Origin: a virus
Length of the DNA stretch: 31,378 nucleotides
IMG/VR virus record: IMGVR_UViG_3300029448_000226
Coordinates: 1-31,378 of that record
Strand: one strand, 5' to 3'
Position numbers and translations under genes: made by a program. Position 1 is the stretch's first letter; every line of letters begins with the position of its first letter. The notes under the pieces were generated by a model. The model was not told where the DNA came from, ran no database searches, and saw only the letters and a program-made list of their open reading frames with translations. Below are positions 22,392 through 30,921 of this stretch, piece by piece.

Positions 22392-23126
22392 TTATAATAA
22401 TCCCAATTCTTTTTTTCTTTCTTCATCAGATGCTGTATTATCATCTGCTTGTTTAAATCTTTTTTGCTGCTCTTGGTATTCTGCTTCTATTCTTGCTTCT
22501 CTTTTAGCAATATCTTCATCACTTGCAGATTGAAACTTTATGTTAGTATTAAACTTCTTACTATTCTTAACCCAAGTAGACATTCTTTTTCTTACATTGA
22601 ATATGCTTTGTTGTTGATACCTTAAAACATGCCCACCATCATTGTGTTCTGTCCAATATTCTATGAACTCTTTAATCATAACAGGGTCTAACTTCATATT
22701 AAGCACTTCTTTTTCTACTCTTTTTGCAAATTCTTTCTTTTTAGTATCTACATCTTTAACTTTATCTATATCTTTAACACTTAGTTCAGAGTATTCATAC
22801 TGTATATTATGTTTCTTTAACAGTTTAATAACTGACTGATGAACCCTTACTGAAGGATTTAACACTCCATATTGAAAACTAATATATTTAGATAAGAAAA
22901 ATTTATTATCACCTAATTCTACTATTTGTGAACCAAATGCTTCCATTATTTCATCTAATGTATAATCTTCACCTATTTGAAATGATAGTAAATCAATGTC
23001 ACACTCCCATATTCCAGCATGATTACATTTACTTATTAAATAAAACCATACTACTTTTAATCTAACTGGAAGTTTTCTCCAATTAGGTTTTTCCCACATA
23101 GATGTTGTTATGAACCTTTTTGCCAT
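22392..23126 (-). CDS. Replication protein with winged-helix N-terminus
   Basis: The product is 244 residues from ATG 23126, which has the ideal AGGAGAAACAGAC Shine-Dalgarno; an ATG eight codons earlier has none. The N-terminal part (MWEKPNWRKLPVRLKVVWFY, CNHAGIWECDIDLLSFQIGE, SKYISFQYGVLNPSVRVHQS) is the winged-helix domain found in phage replisome organisers and DnaD-like initiators. The C-terminal half is a charged helical region with a DnaD-like EFIEYWTEHNDGG piece. It probably melts or marks the phage origin and recruits host helicase, since no phage helicase or polymerase is present. Confidence 0.75.
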   Translation of the reverse strand: MAKRFITTSMWEKPNWRKLPVRLKVVWFYLISKCNHAGIWECDIDLLSFQIGEDYTLDEIMEAFGSQIVELGDNKFFLSKYISFQYGVLNPSVRVHQSVIKLLKKHNIQYEYSELSVKDIDKVKDVDTKKKEFAKRVEKEVLNMKLDPVMIKEFIEYWTEHNDGGHVLRYQQQSIFNVRKRMSTWVKNSKKFNTNIKFQSASDEDIAKREARIEAEYQEQQKRFKQADDNTASDEERKKELGLL

Positions 23127-23152
23127 GTCTGTTTCTCCTTTTGTTATCACTA

Positions 23153-23305
23153 CTATCCCTTGTTAGTATTATTATTAATATATAAATTTATAGCTTTATC
23201 TACAACACTTGATATTGTTTTATCATTTAATGCACAATACATTCTTAGCTTTTGATGTGTTGATCTACTAAGCTGCACACTCTTGTTTATCTCTTTATTC
23301 TTCAT
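23153..23305 (-). CDS. 50-residue ribbon-helix-helix protein
   Basis: ATG 23305 overlaps the zinc-ribbon gene end by 11 bases; the stop is TAG at 23153. The product begins MKNKEINKSVQLSRSTHQKL and continues RMYCALNDKTISSVVDKAIN, a classic Arc/CopG layout: a beta-strand (KSVQLS), helix, short turn (LNDKT) and helix. It would dimerise and bind DNA, a likely regulator of early transcription. It was found in a gap, being shorter than common ORF cut-offs. Confidence 0.7.
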   Translation of the reverse strand: MKNKEINKSVQLSRSTHQKLRMYCALNDKTISSVVDKAINLYINNNTNKG

Positions 23306-23480
23306 CACTCCAGTAACTCCTATATTGACTTTGTTTTAACAGTTTTCTTTTCTTTAAAGCATACTTCCTTGATTCTGCTGACTTGCAAGGTCTGCAAATG
23401 TTCTGATAACCACCATAAGATGAATTTCTTATTAAGTTCTTTTTCTGTATCTCTTTTTTGCAAACTCTACAAACTCTCAT
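23295..23480 (-). CDS. Small zinc-ribbon protein
   Basis: The 61-residue product has C4-x2-C7 and C29-x2-C32 (MRVCRVCKKEI, YQNICRPCKSA), then a lysine/arginine-rich tail (SRKYALKKRKLLKQ). The four cysteines form a treble-clef or zinc-ribbon. It resembles small endonuclease VII or HNH-type accessory proteins, but no catalytic HNH histidine is evident, so DNA binding is the safe call. It overlaps the nuclease upstream by 14 bases and the ribbon-helix-helix gene downstream by 11. Confidence 0.65.
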   Translation of the reverse strand: MRVCRVCKKEIQKKNLIRNSSYGGYQNICRPCKSAESRKYALKKRKLLKQSQYRSYWSDEE

Positions 23481-23949
23481 TTATATCCTTAAATGGTATA
23501 ACCCAACATTCCTTCCAGCTATCATGATGTTTATCAACTCTAAAATTACTCTTTTTAATTAAAGCATCTAATTTTTTAAATGATATTGTTATACTACCTT
23601 CTTCTCTAAATGAATATATATAAAACAATAACTGATGCAATTCATTCCATTTTCTATATTGTTCAAAGTCTACTTGTTTTAACCACAAATCAATACTACA
23701 AGACTTAACTTCTACTAACTGAAATGTATTATTATACAATATAAAAAAATCAGGTGTATTTCTAATAAATGCTGGTATATGTTTCATATTAGTTTTTTGT
23801 TCTTCAGTTGGATAAAAACTATGAATACCATACTTGTAAATAATACCACCATTGTCCATATATTGATATTTAAATTCTTTTTCAAAAAAATCTTCAGCTT
23901 TATTTTGTGCAGCCATTCTTGTTTCTATATCTTGATGTCTACTTGCCAT
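23467..23949 (-). CDS. PD-(D/E)XK nuclease
   Basis: The 160-residue product has D67 in RNTPDFFILY and E80-V-K82 in FQLVEVKSC: the PD-D/ExK core. A helix with LKQVDFEQYRKWNELHQLLF follows, giving the Q-x-Y helix of this fold. It may act in recombination or replication as a nuclease paired with the annealing protein two genes upstream, like lambda exonuclease with Beta; the family member is not certain. It overlaps the 37-codon membrane gene by 11 bases and begins with a strong AAGGAG site. Confidence 0.75.
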   Translation of the reverse strand: MASRHQDIETRMAAQNKAEDFFEKEFKYQYMDNGGIIYKYGIHSFYPTEEQKTNMKHIPAFIRNTPDFFILYNNTFQLVEVKSCSIDLWLKQVDFEQYRKWNELHQLLFYIYSFREEGSITISFKKLDALIKKSNFRVDKHHDSWKECWVIPFKDINESL

Positions 23950-24052
23950 TAGTCCACTCCTTCCAATAGATTTGGACCAAGTTAATTAATGATTCAAAGA
24001 ACATTATAAATCCAAATATTATTAAACAAAAAAGTATAAATTGTAATATCAT
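23939..24052 (-). CDS. 37-residue single-span membrane peptide
   Basis: ATG 24052 overlaps the annealing-protein stop (TAATG) and follows GGAGCAAAT. The product starts MILQFILFCLIIFGFIMFFE and continues SLINLVQIYWKEWTNGK; residues 3-20 form a membrane span. It is in the early block between recombination genes, where a membrane peptide is unexpected. Its role is unknown; membrane anchoring of replication or blocking of superinfection are possibilities only. Confidence 0.6.
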   Translation of the reverse strand: MILQFILFCLIIFGFIMFFESLINLVQIYWKEWTNGK

Positions 24053-24675
24053 TATTTGCTCCTTCTTTTAATTTCTTTAAGTGCAAGTTCTCTTTGCCAA
24101 TCTACTTTGCTGGAAGTTGCTACCCAATTAATATAATTTTCATCTAAACAATCTTTCCAAGCAACATCTCTATACTTACCAAATTTAATTATCTCATTAC
24201 CTGTCCATTCATTATTATCAGATTCATCATCACCTAATGGTATGCCACCTAATTCATTAACAACCTTATCATAATGTGGATTAGGAACTTCTTGATCCTT
24301 TAGATTTACTGGTGGTATAGTTTTAGGTTTGTCTTTTTGTTGTGTTACTGCATTTGCTACTTCATCATAACTTGCAATAGATGTATCAATTCCAATTGAA
24401 AGAAAGCCAAGTGATCTTCCCACACTTGAAGTTTCTGCATTTTCTAAAGCTGATGTTTTATTAATAAATGTAGAATCTTCTTTTTCATAAGCAAGTCCAG
24501 TAAATTTTCTATCAGGAAATTTAACATCAGGAATAACAGTAGTTTTAGTAATAAACCTATCTGTCATTTCAATTAACTCAGTTGTTATAGAACCATTTGG
24601 ATAATCTATATGAAATTGCTTTACTCTTTCATTAACTTCAATATAATCTTTACCCTTTATTTGTATCTTCTTCAT
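24052..24675 (-). CDS. Putative ssDNA-binding/annealing protein with exonuclease X-like C-terminus
   Basis: The 207-residue product has a conserved phage block: DYIEVNERVKQFHIDYPNGS, GLAYEKEDSTFINKTSALEN and AETSSVGRSLGFLSIGID. I associate this with Erf-like or ssDNA-binding recombination proteins; the exact Pfam class is not certain. The C-terminal ~45 residues (IIKFGKYRDVAWKDCLDENY, INWVATSS) match the short FGKYK...YLxW module found at the end of exonuclease X-like proteins (DUF3820). A linker rich in D/E/N separates them. It probably works with the PD-D/ExK nuclease and RusA in phage recombination. Confidence 0.6.
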   Translation of the reverse strand: MKKIQIKGKDYIEVNERVKQFHIDYPNGSITTELIEMTDRFITKTTVIPDVKFPDRKFTGLAYEKEDSTFINKTSALENAETSSVGRSLGFLSIGIDTSIASYDEVANAVTQQKDKPKTIPPVNLKDQEVPNPHYDKVVNELGGIPLGDDESDNNEWTGNEIIKFGKYRDVAWKDCLDENYINWVATSSKVDWQRELALKEIKRRSK

Positions 24676-24869
24676 TACTTATCCTCCTGTATTTTAATTA
24701 ATTGATATTCAATATATTCTTTTTGATACTTATGTGGAGACATAACTATATCTATTATGCTCTCAGTAGTATCAAATTCTTCCAAATGCTCATTACCATA
24801 TACTTCCTTATACCATTGTAAAAAAAATGGAAAGTCCTCATTATTTAAATCTATTTCTTTATTTGTCAT
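24675..24869 (-). CDS. Small acidic protein, unknown
   Basis: The 64-residue product is acidic and helical (MTNKEIDLNNEDFPFFLQWY, then GNEHLEEFDTTESIIDIVM) with a strong GGAGG Shine-Dalgarno. It overlaps the LPD29-like gene end by 11 bases. It lies second in the early block. Small acidic early proteins often inhibit host enzymes, but nothing in the sequence identifies a target. Confidence 0.65.
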   Translation of the reverse strand: MTNKEIDLNNEDFPFFLQWYKEVYGNEHLEEFDTTESIIDIVMSPHKYQKEYIEYQLIKIQEDK

Positions 24870-25329
24870 TTAAACCTCCATAATATTCTTTATATTGTTT
24901 AGTTCCATATTTAAAATCATGATTTACAAATACATATTTAGCAGTAAAATCAACTTTATCTTTTATTAATTCATCATTATGTATAATAACTATTTCATTA
25001 TATATATGTTCAGAATTACTATATTCATAACTATCTATCATTCCATTAAATTTACCATATGAAAATAAAGCATCTATATCACCTTTTATTATTTTATATT
25101 TTTCTGGTGTTATTAATAGTGGATCAATATAAACTCTTAATGAATTACCTCCTGAATATGATTCAGTTGCTACTTGAACATTAATATTATATTTTTGTTT
25201 TATATATTGTTTACATACTTTTGAAACCCCACCCATTTTTGAAAAATATGATAAACCATCATTATATGTAACTAATGGTATGTTTTTAAAATTATAACCT
25301 TGCCATTTAAAATTTGTATTAGTTTTCAT
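24859..25329 (-). CDS. LPD29-like early protein
   Basis: The product is 156 residues from ATG 25329, which has a GGAGAAACAA Shine-Dalgarno; an ATG four codons earlier lacks one. The region CKQYIKQKYNINVQVATESY, SGGNSLRVYIDP, and DALFSYGKFNGMIDSYEYSN follows the pattern of the large polyvalent protein-associated domain LPD29 (K-x-x-FPGvkFSVRs-SGGsSidV ... FdGMtDsyey). LPD29 proteins occur in phages and mobile elements with no settled function. This is the first gene of the early operon, so it may be made at once on entry. Confidence 0.6.
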   Translation of the reverse strand: MKTNTNFKWQGYNFKNIPLVTYNDGLSYFSKMGGVSKVCKQYIKQKYNINVQVATESYSGGNSLRVYIDPLLITPEKYKIIKGDIDALFSYGKFNGMIDSYEYSNSEHIYNEIVIIHNDELIKDKVDFTAKYVFVNHDFKYGTKQYKEYYGGLNDK

Positions 25330-25341
25330 TTGTTTCTCCAT

Positions 25342-25504
25342 AGTTATTTTTAAATAATTAATTAACTCACTTAATTAATATTTATAAGTTAACAATAATA
25401 TTTGATATATAAAACAATTATTTTATAATTTTATATATATTTATTTTGATTCTTAACCTTGTATTTGTCTTTAAGGGTTATTTAACTGTTACATAACTGT
25501 TTAT
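25342..25504. promoter_or_regulatory. Early promoter/regulatory region
   Basis: This ~160-base gap, extremely AT-rich, lies between the tail operon terminator and the early operon. It contains two TTAATTAA palindromes 13 bases apart (25358-25365 and 25371-25378), 11-bp spaced AACTGTT repeats (25484-25490 and 25495-25501), and TTAAGGGTTATTTAAC (25471-25486), which recalls the 2260-2292 repeats. It must hold the early promoter and probably operators, but I cannot assign -35 and -10 elements with confidence in such AT-rich sequence. Confidence 0.5.
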
Positions 25505-25536
25505 TTTAAAAGAAAAACCCTCAGTTAAGAGGGTTT
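25505..25536 (-). terminator. Intrinsic terminator of the tail operon
   Basis: AAACCCTC (25515-25522), loop AGTTAA, GAGGGTTT (25529-25536) is a perfect 8-bp stem. On the coding strand it is followed by TTCTTTT. It lies 42 bases after the last tail gene, separating late from early transcription. It is the clearest terminator in the window. Confidence 0.9.
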
Positions 25537-25577
25537 CACTTACTCTGTATGATGAGGATAAGGGTATTTACCAGAGA

Positions 25578-26552
25578 TTAAACTTGTTCTTCTAATGTTA
25601 ATTTATAATTAATAAATTTAGGATTTGCTTGTGTTACTTGGTAATCAGATATTCTAACTATTGCCCATTGATCAGAATTTGCAGAATCAGATATATTAAC
25701 CACTAATGGAAGGTGACCTCCCATAGTTTGTTTTATTACTGATGTATAGAAATCTGTGCTATTATTAGTATCAGATGCACTTGGAACATCTGAACCAGTC
25801 AAATATTCACCTTGTGTATCTTGTGTCCAATTATTGCTATTTAACATGTTGTTCTGTGCCATCATCTTGCTATCTTGTAAGAAGCTAAAATTAACATTCC
25901 AAGTTCTAATACCATTTCTTGAATTTGTAGGCATATTTCTTGTATCTGCTAACTGATCATCTAATTCCCAAGCATCTAACAACCATTTACCAGTTTTAGA
26001 ATAATTAAGAGTAGATATAGTTTTACCTGATACAGATTTTTTAGATTTATAACCATAGCTAACAGAATGTGTTTGGCTAACATCTACATTCTGTGGTGCA
26101 ACAAACTTTCTACCCCATAAAAAGCTACCAACCATATTTTCTGCTTGATTGTTAAATTGCATAATCATAGACTTACTATCTACATTGGCTAAATTAACTA
26201 AACTCCAGCCATTATATTCACAATCTGTATCTATATTAGAATTTACTATTTGTGTAGCATCTAAAACACCATCATCACCTTCTAATGTTAAATTTTGTTG
26301 ATCTGCAAAGTTATGTCCTAAAGTCATAAAGAAATCAGGCTTAATGTTATGATTTATATAAAAACCTATATTATCTAATGCTTCTGTATTAAAAGAAGAT
26401 ATTTTAGATGGATTTAAATTAATTAAGTTAAATAGTTGTTCTTGTGTTAAGTCAGTATTTGATTCTGCTAACTCCAACATTCCACTTGCATAAGCATAAA
26501 GTGGATAGCTTGTGTAAAATGTTAGTTTATCTGCTAATTGAAAATTTCCCAT
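25578..26552 (-). CDS. Tail-tip / distal tail structural protein
   Basis: The 324-residue product is the last gene of the late operon. It starts MGNFQLADKLTFYTSYPLYA and is rich in N, S, T and D with beta segments (NVDVSQTHSVSYGYKSKKSV, GIRTWNVNFSFLQDSKMMAQ, LPLVVNISDSANSDQWAIVR). Position after the tape measure and the large tail protein, and a beta-rich composition, fit a distal tail, baseplate or receptor-binding component. I recognise no named family. It is coupled to the 198-codon gene by TAATG. Confidence 0.6.
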   Translation of the reverse strand: MGNFQLADKLTFYTSYPLYAYASGMLELAESNTDLTQEQLFNLINLNPSKISSFNTEALDNIGFYINHNIKPDFFMTLGHNFADQQNLTLEGDDGVLDATQIVNSNIDTDCEYNGWSLVNLANVDSKSMIMQFNNQAENMVGSFLWGRKFVAPQNVDVSQTHSVSYGYKSKKSVSGKTISTLNYSKTGKWLLDAWELDDQLADTRNMPTNSRNGIRTWNVNFSFLQDSKMMAQNNMLNSNNWTQDTQGEYLTGSDVPSASDTNNSTDFYTSVIKQTMGGHLPLVVNISDSANSDQWAIVRISDYQVTQANPKFINYKLTLEEQV

Positions 26553-27148
26553 TAATAACCTCTTTTAATTTGTTGCCCTTTTTTAAGGCTTTTTTTAGTT
26601 TTGTTAGTATTTGTATTCAAATCTTGTAATCTTGTTAAACCAGTATCTTTTTTGCCTAAATAAGATAACTTCCTGCTTGTTTCTTTAGTTGTAGTTATAG
26701 TATTTGTTTCATTATCTATCTTTGATACTTGTTTTAATGATTTAACATAGCTGTTGTTACCATTAAATGATAAGTCATCATAAGTAGTTGTTAATGATTC
26801 CCATACATATTTAGTTGTAGTATTATCATCTAATCTTTTAGTTCCTAATGCACCCCATGTTTGTAGTGCTGGTTTTTTAGTAATCAGATCATATTCATTT
26901 AAATCTTTATCTACCATCTTTGCATAATAAATATTACAATTACCATTATATTCAAACAATTCTTCTATTATTTCATCATTAGTGCTAAATCTTATTATTA
27001 TAATCTTGTTATTACCTTTTTGAATTATAAAATCATTAGGCAGCTTATTGTTTATATACAATTCACCCTTGTATCTAATTTCAATGCCTTGATACACTAT
27101 ATCTGTGTTAATCTCTACTGACTTTTCTTTTATTAGTAATTTATTCAT
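26552..27148 (-). CDS. Tail-tip protein, unknown
   Basis: The 198-residue product has a beta-rich N-terminal half (VEINTDIVYQGIEIRYKGEL, NKIIIIRFSTNDEIIEELFE) and a charged, T/K-rich C-terminus (TKKSLKKGQQIKRGY). It lies between the very large tail protein and the last tail gene and shares one-base TAATG overlaps with both. It is probably a tail-tip or assembly component. Confidence 0.55.
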   Translation of the reverse strand: MNKLLIKEKSVEINTDIVYQGIEIRYKGELYINNKLPNDFIIQKGNNKIIIIRFSTNDEIIEELFEYNGNCNIYYAKMVDKDLNEYDLITKKPALQTWGALGTKRLDDNTTTKYVWESLTTTYDDLSFNGNNSYVKSLKQVSKIDNETNTITTTKETSRKLSYLGKKDTGLTRLQDLNTNTNKTKKSLKKGQQIKRGY

Positions 27149-30100
27149 TATTCTATTATTGTATTTACAAGTGCTACTATATCTACTACTTCTAAACTTA
27201 GACTACTATCTGTGTCTGCTATGTCAGAGTATTGATTGTTTAAAATCATATTTACAAGTCCTATAATATCTGTTATATCTATTATGCCATCTTGATTTAA
27301 ATCACCATAAGGTATTTCTTGACCTTGTATATAAGTTACATTAGGATTTAATTCTGCTGGTGGTAAATAATTATAGTTTCTAAGATTAGGATATGTAGTA
27401 TTGAATTGTCTTAGATTAGCTACTACATCATAATTTTCACCAAAACCATGTAAACCATCTGTGCCTAAATAATGTAATTGATATGCAGACACTCTTATTT
27501 TATCTAAGCTATAATCTGTTGCAGTAACAATCCATAAAGGATATATAGGTTGTCCATTTAACATTTCTACTTTGCTATAATCTATTCCAAATGCTTTTGT
27601 GTCATTTAATAATGGTATATGCAATATATCACCACATTTAACTGTGTAACTAAGTGGTAAGTCTATATTTATTAATAAGTGTTGATTACAATTATTTAAT
27701 AAATCAAATGTTTGAAATTTCTCAACAGTTGCAGTATCTGTGTGATACCTTAACTCTTTTTCACTAAATGCAGTATCTTCATTTATATTGTAATATTGTT
27801 CACCAGTATAGCTTTCTAATAAATCTGTAATCCTTACTTCACCTCTATCAAAAGTATATTTATCTAAACCATTATCATATCTGTAAAAACATTTATTTTT
27901 AACAATAACATTTTCTCTTTTTGTTCTACTAATGCTATAATTTAAAACATCAGATTCATCTACAATATAATCTATATCATCTTCTGTGTAATTATTTTTA
28001 ATTGTTATTAATCCAAAGTTGCCTTCAGGTGTAAAAGAAAAGAATGATTGTGTTTCCTTAGATATGTCTTGCAATAAATTCTTAGCTTCTACATTATCAT
28101 CTATGCAAAATCCCATTTTCCAGCTATCATATACTGCTCTTGATTCTTCTATAAGATTATGATCATAAAAGTCTGTATCTAAAACATTATCACCTAAACC
28201 ATAATTAAGTTCTCTTGATAACAAGTTAATAAATATATCTGTTGGTTTTTCTACTATTCCATTTGTTTGAAACTGCACATTAGGATTAGTAAAACATTCT
28301 GTTTTTATAGAATCATAGTTTATATATTTCCATAAATGTATTAAATGTGGTTGTGATATTCCATATTCATTTGGATTCTCATTCCATAAATATAATTCAG
28401 ACCTTGTACCAATTTCACTTGGTTGCCATGAAAACTCATTACCCTCCATACCACTACCTATATGTGATTCAACATCTAATATATCTTTATTAATAACATT
28501 AATTAGTTCATCTAAATATGGTGTTAGATTATCAATCCATATATCTATGCTTTCATTTGTATTTAAATCTATACCTAAATCCCAATCAGGTAATTGCAAT
28601 CCTAAAGTATCTACTTCTATATCTTGTTGATATAAATATTTAAATATTGATGTTATTAATAATCTCTTATAATTTGAATATTGTTTAACTATTTGCATAA
28701 ATGAATTTAAATATTCATCATCTACATCATCATAACCATCAGATAATTCAGTTAGCCATTTGCCAAATGAAAGATAATTCCATTGACCAATTTGCATATT
28801 ATATACATATGCTGGTGCAATACCACCAAAAACATTACCTGCTATATAATTATTAACAGGCAATTCTTCAAACATAACTTTATCATAAATATTCATATAT
28901 AGTTTTTTTATTAATCCATGAATTACAAATCTTACAAATTGTGGTGAATTTACTAATTTAGAATCATCAGAATTTGTATTTAATTTTATGTCTAAGAAAT
29001 TAAAAGGATATTCTTGATTTTCATATAATGATTTTTTAAAAAATGAAGGATTTTCAAAAGTATTATATTCTGTATATTTTTGTTCAAAATAATTATCCCA
29101 TTCATCTACAAGTTCATTAAAATCAGGCAATGTATTATCTAATCCAAGTGCTGATTCATTTGGAGTAACATTAATTTCTTCCTGTAATTCTGTTAAACTT
29201 CTAATATCTTCTGTTGATGTATAATCTTTTCTTCCCTCAATAGAAGCATAAAATGTATTTGATTCATAATCTGATTTTTCTGTTAAATACATAAATGAAA
29301 AGTTAGACAATTCATATCCAAGTGTTTTTTCATCATCTTTAATATCTTCATATAATAAAACTTTATCTAAATCTTTAGTTTCATCAAAACTTTCTTTTGC
29401 TTCTTCATGTGAAAAATTATTATTATCAGTATATTGTTTAAAATAACCAACTCTTGATATTCTTTCATTTTCAGTTGTTTCTAATCTTGTAGATGCACTA
29501 ATACCAACATCTTCTAATTCATCAGTATTTGAACCTGTTGTATTATTTGATATATTTTCAAACCAATTTTCAGGTGGTATATTGTTTTCAATAAGTTCTT
29601 TTAATAAATCTGTGTTTAATGGTTTTACTATAAGTGTTTGTCTTTCTGTGTTATTATTTTGTGTTGCTAATCCATTTTCATCAACATTAGCAAATAATCT
29701 TGCATAACAATCATATCTAAATAATTTTTTTGTTTTATCTAATTTTAATAAAATCCATCTATTTTTATTTGTTCCAGCTGAAAAAGTTTTAGATTCTACT
29801 TTAAAAACATCACTTGCATTATATTCATCTTCAGGTTCATCATCATCTCTAAACCAAATTTTATCATAACCCCAATTTGTAGACATAACATCTGTGTTTG
29901 GATTTATATTTTCATCACTTATTACATCATTTAAAGAATCTAATAAATTATCACCTGATATATCTACTATAACATCAGTTGCAAAAGCATATCCCATACA
30001 CAAAATTGGTGTTGATTGTGTGTTTTCTAATTCAGGTAAAATATTATTAGTATTTATGAGCCATGTTTGTGGATTTACAAAATAAGATTTTGCTCTTATT

Positions 30101-30921
30101 GTATCAAAAAATACTTCATAAGGAAATATAACATAGTCATCATCTTCTGCTAAATATAAATAATGATTGTAATTTGTAGTTGAAAGTATTTTATTAGTAG
30201 TAAAACTATTAGATATTGTTTTGCTGTCATGTATAATACCTAATGATTTAAAACCATTATTATTGCTTAAATTAGTTTGATATACAATACTTGGTGCTTT
30301 ATCTACTTTACCATAAACCATAGGAACAGGCTTAGTTTCATCTAAATCAGATATACCATCTTTAATATTTTCATCAAGGTCTGCTAACTTTGTAGCTGGT
30401 AGCTTTTTATCTTTTATATAATCTTGTGTAAAATCTTCTGCTTGTATAGAAATCTTATCACCTGATTGTGATATTCTATTTACAATACCATAAAACATAA
30501 TACTGCAATCATCATTAGATAACTCTTGTATATTCTTATTTAGGTTTATTTTGCTGCATGTAGGTGTTTTATAGTATAAGATAACATATTTACCTATTAA
30601 GGAATTTAAATCATTAAATGATACTGAATTTGTTAATTTAGTAACTACATCATAATAGTTATATAAACTAAATCTAAATGTATTTACTTTTATATTTTTT
30701 TGTTCATAATCAATAGAATTTTTAACACTTGATATGTTTTGCAGTATTTCTTTTGTTTCTATTGTATTGTTATCTTGATCTTGTAGAATTAAATTAGAAG
30801 TAGAAAAAGAATCTAACAGATTGTATTTATCATCTTCTAACTCTGCAACTATAACTACTGGTATTACAGATAGATTATTTCCTTGTGTGTCATTCTTAAA
30901 ATTTTGACTAATTAATGCCAT
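27148..30921 (-). CDS. Large tail-tip protein with C-terminal dockerin-like module
   Basis: The 1257-residue product begins MALISQNFKNDTQGNNLSVI and directly follows the tape measure, the place of the tail-tip hub/central fibre protein. It has many beta segments, e.g. IGKYVILYYKTPTCSKINLN and SLSYTVKCGDILHIPLL, and a late piece (RTKRENVIVKNKCFYRYDNG) recalling baseplate-hub proteins. The C-terminal ~50 residues hold two dockerin-type repeats: D-L-N-Q-D-G-I-I-D-I-T-D then IIGLVNMIL, and D-T-D-S-S-L-S-L-E-V-V-D then IVALVNTII. Both keep acidic or polar residues at loop positions 1, 3, 5 and 12. No cohesin is encoded. It probably contacts the host and ejects DNA. Confidence 0.75.
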   Translation of the reverse strand: MALISQNFKNDTQGNNLSVIPVVIVAELEDDKYNLLDSFSTSNLILQDQDNNTIETKEILQNISSVKNSIDYEQKNIKVNTFRFSLYNYYDVVTKLTNSVSFNDLNSLIGKYVILYYKTPTCSKINLNKNIQELSNDDCSIMFYGIVNRISQSGDKISIQAEDFTQDYIKDKKLPATKLADLDENIKDGISDLDETKPVPMVYGKVDKAPSIVYQTNLSNNNGFKSLGIIHDSKTISNSFTTNKILSTTNYNHYLYLAEDDDYVIFPYEVFFDTIRAKSYFVNPQTWLINTNNILPELENTQSTPILCMGYAFATDVIVDISGDNLLDSLNDVISDENINPNTDVMSTNWGYDKIWFRDDDEPEDEYNASDVFKVESKTFSAGTNKNRWILLKLDKTKKLFRYDCYARLFANVDENGLATQNNNTERQTLIVKPLNTDLLKELIENNIPPENWFENISNNTTGSNTDELEDVGISASTRLETTENERISRVGYFKQYTDNNNFSHEEAKESFDETKDLDKVLLYEDIKDDEKTLGYELSNFSFMYLTEKSDYESNTFYASIEGRKDYTSTEDIRSLTELQEEINVTPNESALGLDNTLPDFNELVDEWDNYFEQKYTEYNTFENPSFFKKSLYENQEYPFNFLDIKLNTNSDDSKLVNSPQFVRFVIHGLIKKLYMNIYDKVMFEELPVNNYIAGNVFGGIAPAYVYNMQIGQWNYLSFGKWLTELSDGYDDVDDEYLNSFMQIVKQYSNYKRLLITSIFKYLYQQDIEVDTLGLQLPDWDLGIDLNTNESIDIWIDNLTPYLDELINVINKDILDVESHIGSGMEGNEFSWQPSEIGTRSELYLWNENPNEYGISQPHLIHLWKYINYDSIKTECFTNPNVQFQTNGIVEKPTDIFINLLSRELNYGLGDNVLDTDFYDHNLIEESRAVYDSWKMGFCIDDNVEAKNLLQDISKETQSFFSFTPEGNFGLITIKNNYTEDDIDYIVDESDVLNYSISRTKRENVIVKNKCFYRYDNGLDKYTFDRGEVRITDLLESYTGEQYYNINEDTAFSEKELRYHTDTATVEKFQTFDLLNNCNQHLLINIDLPLSYTVKCGDILHIPLLNDTKAFGIDYSKVEMLNGQPIYPLWIVTATDYSLDKIRVSAYQLHYLGTDGLHGFGENYDVVANLRQFNTTYPNLRNYNYLPPAELNPNVTYIQGQEIPYGDLNQDGIIDITDIIGLVNMILNNQYSDIADTDSSLSLEVVDIVALVNTIIE

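Noticed and set aside
23295-23480. HNH homing endonuclease
   Set aside because: Four cysteines make a zinc ribbon, but no HNH histidine pair is visible and the protein is only 61 residues.
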